Shown here: positions 57,437 to 64,000 of the stretch, one piece after another
Numbering within the stretch: position 1 is the first letter of the stretch
Layout of the letters: each line of letters starts with the position of its first letter
Origin: Streptomyces durmitorensis
GTDB lineage: Bacteria; Actinomycetota; Actinomycetes; Streptomycetales; Streptomycetaceae
Assembly (NCBI RefSeq): GCF_023498005.1
Contig: NZ_CP097289.1
Coordinates: forward strand, 5,890,001-5,954,000
Reading direction: 5' to 3'
Length of the DNA stretch: 64,000 nt
The notes under the pieces: generated by a model
What the model saw: only the letters and a program-made list of their open reading frames with translations
The model's database searches: none
Told to the model about the DNA's origin: nothing
Made by a program: the position numbers and the translations under genes

Positions 57437-59377
57437 CTACGGAATGTGGACCCACTGAGCCTTGCTCGGGGTGCCCTGATCATCCGTCACGAACAGCATG
57501 TACCAGCCGGACTCCACCAGGCTCCGCTCCTTGGGGATCGTCACCGTGACGCCGTTCGCCGACTTCTTCAGGTCGAGGGCGACGGACGTCTGGTCGATGT
57601 CGGTGACGTGCGTCGAGGCGCTCGGCCTGATCAAGCGGGCCGTCTTGATGGACGAGGCGTGCTGGGTCTTGTAGGTGCCCGACCCGCCGCGCTTGATCTC
57701 CTTCGGGCCGCCGGTCAGCGTGGGCTGCGAGCCCTGGTACAGATACGGCGGGGTGTAGATCTCGATGCGCTGCTCGAACTCTCCGGGCTTGGTGTTGGCC
57801 TTGTCGGAGTAGAGCGAGTCGGAGCCGAAGAACATCACGCGGCCGTCGGGCAGCAGGATCGAGCCCGAGTGGTAGTTGCGGCCGACCTCCGGGTCCGCGA
57901 CCCGCCGCATGTTGCCGGTCTTGGCGTCGTAGATCCGCGCCTGCTTGATGTTCGAGTCACCGCGGCCGCGGTAGTCCTCGGAGCCGCCGGATATGAGCAC
58001 CGTGTCGTCGGGCAGGGTCGAGGCCTGCGGGTAACGGGTGCCCTTCTCCAGCTCGGGGCCGTCCTCGAACTTCGGGTCGTCCTCCAGGAGGTCGACGATG
58101 CGGGTCTTCTTGCTGGACTTCTTGGACTCGCCGACACCGCCGCCGCCGATGACCATGTACTTCTGGTCCTGCGCGGGCGGCAGCTCCACCGTGTTGGAGG
58201 TCTCCAGGAGGTTCGGGTCGCTCATCCCCGGAATCCCCTTCCAGCTGCCCTTGGTCTCCAGGTCCCAGGTGCCGGGCTTGCGGCCGACGTCGTCAGGGCC
58301 GTACCCCGCGTTCGAGCCCGAGTAGAAGAGCCTGCCGCTCTGCAGCTGGAAGACGGCCGGGTAGGTCGGGAACTGGCGGACCTGCTTGGTGTAGGTCCAC
58401 TTCTTGGTCTTGGGGTCGTACAGCTCGTTCTTGCCCGGGACCAGCTGGCCGATCTCGTCGAGGCCGGAGAGGCTGAGCACCTTGCCGTCCGAGAGCGTGG
58501 TCAGCGTGGGGTACCAGCGGGCCTCGTTCATCGGGTCGACCTTGATGTACTTCTCGGCGACCGGGTCGAACTCGAAGGCGTCCTTGATCCCCTGGAAGTC
58601 CTTCTTGTCCAGGGCGAGCTTCTGCGCGATGCCGTACGTGTTGCGGGTGGCGGCGCCCTTGAGGCCCTGCACGCGGTAGTTGTCCTGCGTGCCGGTCTCG
58701 TGCTTCGTGCCGCTCTGCTGCGCCTCCACGTACACCCGGCCGAGGCCCGGTTCGTTGCGCACGAACGCACCGGTCGCCTTGTCGAAGACCTTCTTCGCGC
58801 GCTCGACGACGACCGGGTCCTTGGAGACGAACGTCTTGCCGTTCTTCTTGCCGGTGAACTTCGTGCCCGCCGGCAGCGTGATCGGCTTGTCCGGGTCCTC
58901 GTTGTGCACCACCATCAGGCCGCCCGCCTTGGTGATGTCGCCCTTGAGCTTCTCGTAGCGCTGGGTGCCGCCGGCTATCAGGAGGTTGCCGTTGGCGAGC
59001 TGGGTGTGGCCGGTGCAGAAGAGGTCGACGGGCGTCTTGATCTTCTTGATCGTGTTCTTGACCGGGTCCCACAGGCGGGTGTCGAACTTCTTGGCGTCGA
59101 AGTTCTTCTGGTTGTTGCCGGAGCCGGCGACCAGGAGGATCTTGCCGGTGTGCAGGAGCGCCGCGTGGATGGTGTTCTGGCGGTACTCCTCGGGGAAGTT
59201 CACGACCTGCCAGTGGCCGTTGTCGGCCTTGTACTCCGGCTTGTTGATCTTGTAGTCGTGGTACTTCTCCGAACCCACGCGCCACAGCCACGGGCCGTTC
59301 ATCCCGGCCAGCGCTATGACCACCGCCGCGCCTATCGCGATGCGGCGGGCGCGGCGGCGGCTGGAACGGTCTTTCAT
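57437..59377 (-). CDS. glxA: GlxA, radical copper oxidase
   Basis: A 646-residue membrane-anchored mononuclear copper oxidase of the galactose oxidase family. One N-terminal anchor (about 12-32) precedes a kelch-type propeller and a C-terminal DUF1929 domain. The radical-cofactor residues match those of the studied S. lividans protein: Cys121 (FCTGHT), Trp288 and Tyr289 (RWYPTL). Copper ligands appear as Tyr502-His503 (RNYHSGS) and His590 (STHVTD). GlxA works with CslA to lay down a glycan at hyphal tips. ATG 59377 overlaps the cslA stop by 4 nt, so the two are translationally coupled. Confidence 0.96.
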   Translation of the reverse strand: MKDRSSRRRARRIAIGAAVVIALAGMNGPWLWRVGSEKYHDYKINKPEYKADNGHWQVVNFPEEYRQNTIHAALLHTGKILLVAGSGNNQKNFDAKKFDTRLWDPVKNTIKKIKTPVDLFCTGHTQLANGNLLIAGGTQRYEKLKGDITKAGGLMVVHNEDPDKPITLPAGTKFTGKKNGKTFVSKDPVVVERAKKVFDKATGAFVRNEPGLGRVYVEAQQSGTKHETGTQDNYRVQGLKGAATRNTYGIAQKLALDKKDFQGIKDAFEFDPVAEKYIKVDPMNEARWYPTLTTLSDGKVLSLSGLDEIGQLVPGKNELYDPKTKKWTYTKQVRQFPTYPAVFQLQSGRLFYSGSNAGYGPDDVGRKPGTWDLETKGSWKGIPGMSDPNLLETSNTVELPPAQDQKYMVIGGGGVGESKKSSKKTRIVDLLEDDPKFEDGPELEKGTRYPQASTLPDDTVLISGGSEDYRGRGDSNIKQARIYDAKTGNMRRVADPEVGRNYHSGSILLPDGRVMFFGSDSLYSDKANTKPGEFEQRIEIYTPPYLYQGSQPTLTGGPKEIKRGGSGTYKTQHASSIKTARLIRPSASTHVTDIDQTSVALDLKKSANGVTVTIPKERSLVESGWYMLFVTDDQGTPSKAQWVHIP

Positions 59378-61365
59378 TTCTTACGTCCCCCAAGGGAAAT
59401 CTGCATGGTCTGGTCGGTCGCCGCCCAGCTGGGCTTCTGCTGCGGCGCGTGCGGTGCCTGCGGAGGCTGGTGCGCCTGCGGCAGCTGTGCCGTGGCGTCC
59501 TCGCCGTCGCGCTGCTGCGGCACCGTCGGGCCCCCGCCCGGCGGCGGCCCCGAAGGCCCGGCACCGTGCCGCGACTTGCTCTTCTTCTTGTCCTGCCGCA
59601 TGCCCCAGCGCCACGCGAAGATCGGCGCGGCAGTGATCAGGAGGGCGAACGTGGCCCAGATGATCATCGCCGGGTGGACGTGGTCGAACACGAACGCGGC
59701 GGCCATCGAACCGGCGAAGACCAGGATGAAGAACAGGTGGATCCGGAAGGTGCCGAACAGGGTGTCCGGGCTCGCCGAATCGCCCTTGGGTGTCACCACG
59801 AACTTGCTCTTGCGGCGCAGCACGGCGTCCAGGAGGGAGCGTGCGTAGACAGGTGCAGAAAGCGCCGACATCACCATGCCCGCGATACCGCCGGAGCCCT
59901 CGGGCTCGTGCGGCGAGACGTTGTGGCGGCGGTTCCAGATGTAGAGGCCGATCTGCAGCGCCGACGCGTTGCCGTACAGCATCAGCCAGATCGTCGGGTC
60001 GATGTTCACGCCCGATGCGCCCATGCCCAGGAACAGCGCGCAGGAGAGCGCGGCCAGGATCCAGTTCATGGCGGACATCGGGTAGAAGATGACCATCATC
60101 GTGTAGTTGAAGAGCCGGCCGGGCGGCAGCGAGAACGGCGCCTTCCAGAACTGCTTGAGGATGGTCTCGTACGTTCCGCGCGACCACCGCAGTTGCTGCG
60201 TGAAGAAGTCCGTCCAGGCGTTGGGGCCCTCACCGACCGCGAGCACGTCGGGGGTGTAGACCGACTTCCACTTCTTGCCGGTCCCCGGGTTCGTGGCCCG
60301 GTGGATCTCGAAGCCGGTCGCCATGTCCTCGGTGATCGAGTCGTACAGACCGCCGATCTGCTTCAGGGCGCTGATGCGTACGGCGTTGCTCGTGCCGACG
60401 AACATCGGGGAGCCGTATGCGTTGCCCGCGCGCTGGATCAGGGCGTGGAAGAGGAACTGCTGGGACTCGGCGGCCTTGGTGATGAAGTTGTCGTAGTTGC
60501 CGTAGACCTGCGGGCCGATGACGAAGCCGACGTTCTCGTCGCGGAAGAAGCCGAGCATCCGCTCGAGGTAGTTGGGCATCGGGACGTGGTCGGTGTCGAC
60601 CGATGCGAAGAAGTCGTAGTCGTCGCCGTGCGCGTCCAGCCAGGCGTTGTAGTTGCCGTGCTTGGTCTTGGCGCGGTGCGGGCCCTTGCTCATGTTCCAC
60701 TTCGCGACGCCCTTGCGGGAGAAGTGGTGCACGCCGAGCCGCTGGCAGACCTCCTTGACGGCGGGGTCGTCGCCCTCGTCGAGGAGCCAGACGTGCATGA
60801 GGCCGCGGTGGCGGATCTTGACGGCCGCCTCCAGCGTCTTCGTCACCATCTCAAGGGGTTCCTTGCCGGGCACGAAGGAGGTGAGGAAGGCGACGCGGGT
60901 GCCGGTCTCGGGCACCACGGGTATCGGGTCACGGGCGACGAGCGTGGCGTGCGCGTTCGAGAGCACGTTCATACAGCGGAAGAACTCGATCAGACCGATC
61001 GAGACGAGCATGACGATGTCGAGCGTGGGCAGCCAGTCGTTGGCGACGTAGTCGCGCTTCGTCCAGTGCGTCGGCTGGAGCAGCCAGGCGAGCAGCACGA
61101 GGGAGAGCAGCGGCGCGGCCCCCAGCATCAGCGCGGCTCTGATCCGGTGCGGCTCCTGCGAGAGCAGGGAGCGGTACTGCACCTTGTACGGCTTGGTGGG
61201 ATCAGGCTGCGTCAGCGGGCCCGCGAGACGGCTGTAGTGCTCGTAGTCGTACTTCGGCAGGGCCTTCTTGATACGCCGGAACCCGCCCGTACGGTGCGAT
61301 GGCACCCGCAGCTGGGTCGTCTCTGACGGGTCGTTCGGCCGGGCGCCCGTCGGCGTCGACGTCAT
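59374..61365 (-). CDS. cslA: CslA, cellulose-synthase-like glycosyltransferase
   Basis: A 663-residue family 2 glycosyltransferase in the membrane at growing hyphal tips. A basic N-terminus leads to two spans (about 75-130), then the catalytic domain with LLDEGDD, SVDTDHVPMP (DxD), ITEDMATGFEIHR (TED) and QQLRWSRGTYETI (QxxRW). Several C-terminal spans follow (about 405-555) and the tail (about 580-663) is Pro/Gln-rich. It polymerises a beta-glucan-like chain across the membrane. It is the first gene of the cslA-glxA operon. Confidence 0.95.
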   Translation of the reverse strand: MTSTPTGARPNDPSETTQLRVPSHRTGGFRRIKKALPKYDYEHYSRLAGPLTQPDPTKPYKVQYRSLLSQEPHRIRAALMLGAAPLLSLVLLAWLLQPTHWTKRDYVANDWLPTLDIVMLVSIGLIEFFRCMNVLSNAHATLVARDPIPVVPETGTRVAFLTSFVPGKEPLEMVTKTLEAAVKIRHRGLMHVWLLDEGDDPAVKEVCQRLGVHHFSRKGVAKWNMSKGPHRAKTKHGNYNAWLDAHGDDYDFFASVDTDHVPMPNYLERMLGFFRDENVGFVIGPQVYGNYDNFITKAAESQQFLFHALIQRAGNAYGSPMFVGTSNAVRISALKQIGGLYDSITEDMATGFEIHRATNPGTGKKWKSVYTPDVLAVGEGPNAWTDFFTQQLRWSRGTYETILKQFWKAPFSLPPGRLFNYTMMVIFYPMSAMNWILAALSCALFLGMGASGVNIDPTIWLMLYGNASALQIGLYIWNRRHNVSPHEPEGSGGIAGMVMSALSAPVYARSLLDAVLRRKSKFVVTPKGDSASPDTLFGTFRIHLFFILVFAGSMAAAFVFDHVHPAMIIWATFALLITAAPIFAWRWGMRQDKKKSKSRHGAGPSGPPPGGGPTVPQQRDGEDATAQLPQAHQPPQAPHAPQQKPSWAATDQTMQISLGGRKK

Positions 61366-61669
61366 GAGTCATCCCCCCGCACGCGGTCCCCCGCGTGTTC
61401 GTTGGTCCTTCCGCCCGGTCGGATCCCCCTCGACCCTCGCGGACGCATCAGTGGCAGGCCACCGTCCCCTTAGACATGGAACAGCTACCTTCCGGTTGCA
61501 TGATGCCCCCCTCGGCATCCATTCACGAAAGGGACCCCCCGTCCCTTCCCCCGTGGGCGCCGGTCGGCAGGGCCCCCAACTGCCCCGCACCGTCTGCCTC
61601 ATGAGAGCCAGTGGCTCCAGCACAAGGTTCTACGCCCGTTGCCATGATCGCAAGAGCGAAACAAGGTGT
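61366..61669. other. Upstream region of cslA, no gene seen
   Basis: This 304-nt stretch lies between the cslA start and the end of the FadR-type gene. It must contain the cslA promoter. The strand pair has several C-runs and the left part is repetitive (CCCCCG, CCCCTCG), but no credible reading frame, clean -10/-35 pair or long inverted repeat was found. Confidence 0.4.
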
Positions 61670-62401
61670 TTACCGGTCATACGAGCGATTTGAGTTGCCT
61701 GTTGAGGCAGGAGCGGTCAATCGCGTTCGAATATTACCGAAGTGTTCCCGTATCGCCCGCTCGGCCCGCAGCACATCGCCGGATCTGACCGCGTCGAGGA
61801 TCTCCCGGTGCTGGCGGCAGGTGACCTTGGGGTCGTGCGGGACGTCCACCAGGTCGGTGCGTACGTTGTGGAAGGCGTCCCAGAACGCTTCGAGGACCTC
61901 GCCGAGCAGCGGATTGCGCAGACAGCGGTAGAGAGTGGCGTGAAATGCGCGGTCGGTTTCGGTGTGAACCGCGCCCGGCCGGCCGTTGTGGCCGTCGTCC
62001 GCCGCCGTCTCGCTGTCCATCCGGTCGACGAGGGCGTCCAGTTCGGCCAGATCCGCGTCCGGGATACGGCCGGCGAGGCGCGCGATGAGTCCGGTCTCCA
62101 CGGCCTCCCGCAGCTCCAGGAGCTGGAGCAGGCTGTCCTCGCCGCGGTAGTGGCCCGCGACCGTCCGGAAGGTGAGGCCCTCGATCATGGGAGCCATCGA
62201 CATGGGCCCGACATATGTGCCGAAACCGTGCCGGATTTCCACGATGCCCATCGCCTGGAGTGCCTTGAGGGCCTCTCGCACGGAGTTCCGACTGACGCCG
62301 AGGCGTTCCATCAGTTCGGGCTCGGTGGGCAGAGAGGCGCCGGAGGGCAGCCGCTGGTCGATGATGAGCTTCTTGATCCGCTCCTGTATGTCGCGCGCCA
62401 T
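61670..62401 (-). CDS. FadR-type GntR regulator (FCD domain)
   Basis: A 243-residue regulator. The winged HTH (about 5-70) has IQERIKKLIIDQRLPSGASL, MERLGVSRNSVREALKALQA and RHGFGTYV. The FCD ligand-binding domain (about 90-230) has LLELREAVETGLIARLAGRI and the metal-binding Asp/His pattern TDRAFHATLYRC and HREILDAVRSGD. FCD regulators respond to small carboxylates or sugar acids. It lies downstream of tRNA-Lys and upstream of cslA in the same direction, with no obvious target of its own nearby. Confidence 0.92.
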   Translation of the reverse strand: MARDIQERIKKLIIDQRLPSGASLPTEPELMERLGVSRNSVREALKALQAMGIVEIRHGFGTYVGPMSMAPMIEGLTFRTVAGHYRGEDSLLQLLELREAVETGLIARLAGRIPDADLAELDALVDRMDSETAADDGHNGRPGAVHTETDRAFHATLYRCLRNPLLGEVLEAFWDAFHNVRTDLVDVPHDPKVTCRQHREILDAVRSGDVLRAERAIREHFGNIRTRLTAPASTGNSNRSYDR

Positions 62402-62440
62402 GGCGCAACGGTAGCGGTACGTGCGCCGGTGGCGGCACGA

Positions 62441-62472
62441 CGAAGGCCCCCCGCGTTAACGGGGGGCCTTCG
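62441..62472 (-). terminator. Terminator of the tRNA-Lys gene
   Basis: Perfect 13-bp arms, 62441-62453 (CGAAGGCCCCCCG) and 62460-62472 (CGGGGGGCCTTCG), enclose CGTTAA. It stands 7 nt beyond the 3' end of the tRNA and before the FadR-type gene. Confidence 0.9.
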
Positions 62473-62479
62473 CTGTCTG

Positions 62480-62553
62480 TGCGCCGTCAGGGACTCGAAC
62501 CCCGGACCCGCTGATTAAGAGTCAGCTGCTCTAACCAACTGAGCTAACGGCGC
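62480..62553 (-). tRNA. tRNA-Lys (anticodon CTT)
   Basis: On the minus strand the acceptor arm GCGCCGT pairs with ACGGCGC, the D arm is AGCTCAGTTGGTTAGAGC, the anticodon arm CTGACTCTTAATCAG shows loop CTCTTAA and anticodon CTT, and the T arm is CGGGGTTCGAGTCCC (stem CCGGG/CCCTG region). The gene is 74 nt with discriminator A and has no encoded CCA. It is followed by a clean terminator. Confidence 0.97.
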
Positions 62554-62786
62554 GCGCTGACCTGGAGAACTCTACCGGACTCCGACGGGTGCTCCGGACC
62601 ATCCCGGCCCGCGCGGGGGGCGCTGAGCCGCATTGCCGGGAGCGGGCCCGGGGGCGGCGGGGGAGGCGAATGCGGGGCGGATCCATCATTCGGACCGTCA
62701 ACATGCGATATCGCCCGACAGTTGAGAAGCTGACGACTGTGCAGATGCGACGCAGGCATTCTTTCCTGGAGTGTGAGGGGAATCGC

Positions 62787-64000
62787 ATGGAGGTTGCTCC
62801 GGTATTCGAGGAATTCAATCCCGAGAGCGACTGCGACTGCCCCGGATGTATTCACCGGCGACGAGCCATGACCCACGCACTTCCCGTACGAGAAGGCGGC
62901 CACCCGGCGGCGCACGGAGCGCGGCGCGCCCTCGTCATCGCCGCGGCCGCGGGCACCGTGCTCGGCGGCGGCCAGGTGCTTTCCGCGGCGGCGGCCCCCG
63001 GGACCCCGGGCATCCAGGGGGCTCCGCTGGACGAGGACCCGGGTCCCGGGAGTCCGCAGGGCGACACGAGCGCGCTGCACGGAGCGCCGGGGACGCCGGG
63101 CGCCCCGGGCCCCGCGACGTCGGCGGCGCGGAGCACGACGCGGGCCGCGATCCTGGCCCGCGCCAAGAAGTGGGTCGCGGCGAAGGTGCCGTACAGCATG
63201 GGCACGTACTGGTCCGACGGATACCGGCAGGACTGCTCGGGCTTTGTCTCCATGGCCTGGAATCTCGGCGGCAATGAATGGACGGGCAGCCTCTCCGCGT
63301 TCGCGGTGCGCATTACGAAGAGCCAGCTGCAACCCGGCGACATCCTTCTCTTCCACAATCCGGCGAACCCCGAGAAGGGTTCGCACGTGACGATTTTCGG
63401 CGGCTGGGCGAACGCGGCGCACACGCAATACGTCGCGTACGAACAGGCCCGCCCGAGCGCCCGCAAGCGGACGACTCCCTATGCCTATTGGAGCAATGGG
63501 AGCCGCTATCTGGCGTACCGCTACAAGGGGGTGAAGGGGGGAGCTCCCGGTGGCTCGGGGCCGAGCACGGGGACGCGCTACCCCGGCGCGGGCTCGTTCG
63601 GTCCCGGCGCCGACAACAAGTACGTCACCCAGCTCGGCAAGGCCCTGGTCGCCAGGGGCGGCGCCCGCTTCTACACGTCCGGTCCGGGCCCGCGCTGGAG
63701 CGACGCGGACCGCAGGGCCACGCAGGCGTTCCAGCGGGCGCAGGGCTGGACCGGCGGGGACGCGGACGGTCTGCCGGGGCCCGCGACCTGGTCGTACCTG
63801 ATGACGGGCAAGGGCCGCGACATCCCCCGGGCGGGGGCGGGCGCGAGCGGCACGCAGGGCAAGGCGCCCGCGTACCCGGGCCGTGGGGTGTTCCGCCCCG
63901 GCCAGTCCAGCCCCTCGGTCGAGCAGCTCGGCAGGCAACTGGTGAAGAAGGGCTTCGGCAAGCACTACGCCCAGGGCCCCGGCCCGCGCTGGAGCGAGAG
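62787..64000 (+). CDS. Secreted NlpC/P60-like peptidoglycan hydrolase with peptidoglycan-binding repeats, cut by right edge
   Basis: Read from ATG 62787 (GAGGGG 6 nt upstream), the frame stays open to the window edge, giving 404 complete codons. The N-terminus MEVAPVFEEFNPESDCDCPG with CIHRRRA is a Cys-rich cytoplasmic lead typical of Streptomyces peptidoglycan-binding proteins, followed by a hydrophobic segment. A collagen-like Gly-X-Y linker (about 68-108) precedes the hydrolase domain: catalytic Cys in DCSGFVSMAW and His in GSHVTIFGG. Two peptidoglycan-binding domains follow, each with a GPGPRWS block (near residues 305 and 400). The role is cleavage of wall peptides or cell-wall remodelling. 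Confidence 0.9.
   Translation, partial: MEVAPVFEEFNPESDCDCPGCIHRRRAMTHALPVREGGHPAAHGARRALVIAAAAGTVLGGGQVLSAAAAPGTPGIQGAPLDEDPGPGSPQGDTSALHGAPGTPGAPGPATSAARSTTRAAILARAKKWVAAKVPYSMGTYWSDGYRQDCSGFVSMAWNLGGNEWTGSLSAFAVRITKSQLQPGDILLFHNPANPEKGSHVTIFGGWANAAHTQYVAYEQARPSARKRTTPYAYWSNGSRYLAYRYKGVKGGAPGGSGPSTGTRYPGAGSFGPGADNKYVTQLGKALVARGGARFYTSGPGPRWSDADRRATQAFQRAQGWTGGDADGLPGPATWSYLMTGKGRDIPRAGAGASGTQGKAPAYPGRGVFRPGQSSPSVEQLGRQLVKKGFGKHYAQGPGPRWSE

Overview
The window is chromosomal DNA from a Streptomyces-like actinomycete. It has very high GC, many GTG starts, 1-20 nt gene overlaps, a whiJ/abaA-type regulator cluster, class E/F sortases, the cslA-glxA tip-polysaccharide locus, a DUF397 gene, and short dispersed repeats typical of Streptomyces intergenic DNA. 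No rRNA, CRISPR array, transposase or integrase was recognised. One tRNA (Lys, CTT) lies near the right end.

Layout. 1-5.7 kb: a bifunctional penicillin-binding protein (cut by the left edge), a three-gene ABC-2 exporter and a DUF1707 protein. 5.7-12.8 kb: an SGNH hydrolase, a DUF445 membrane protein, a GlxA-type AraC regulator, two small membrane proteins, an FAD monooxygenase and a short secreted protein made of two repeats. 12.8-14.8 kb: a WhiJ-like regulator with its DUF397 partner and an RsbW-like ATPase.

14.8-34.2 kb is the most unusual part: a defence island of eleven genes in three blocks. The leftward block is small ORF, GHKL ATPase-SF2 helicase fusion, UvrD-like helicase, DrmA, DrmB; the last four are coupled by 4-nt overlaps. 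The rightward block is an HTH-paraMORC ATPase and two proteins of unknown role, also coupled by 4-nt overlaps. The third block is Vsr endonuclease, a Dcm-like protein without the catalytic Pro-Cys motif, and an intact Dcm cytosine methyltransferase. DrmA and DrmB are the core of DISARM, but the usual drmC, drmD, drmE and drmMI are absent. In their place is the Vsr/Dcm/MORC-type ATPase set known from other restriction islands. I read it as a composite, possibly undescribed, methylation-linked anti-phage system.

34.3-43.2 kb: a SEC-C/TPR protein, a class E sortase, a YidC paralogue, an FAH-family hydrolase, a UPF0303-oxidoreductase pair divergent from a ROK regulator, a 33-bp minisatellite, and a secreted protein with an LAATG sorting signal that could be a sortase E substrate. 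43.3-51.6 kb: a phosphonate (probably 2-aminoethylphosphonate-type) uptake and oxidation cluster with its HutC/GntR regulator, two matching operator-like sites and recurring GTTCACC heptamers. 51.7-56.1 kb: a HAD phosphatase, a secreted protein with a class F sortase, cbtAB under a cobalamin riboswitch, and a GAF-ANTAR antiterminator. 56.3-64 kb: a GH6 lipoprotein convergent with glxA-cslA, a FadR-type regulator, tRNA-Lys, and an NlpC/P60 hydrolase cut by the right edge.
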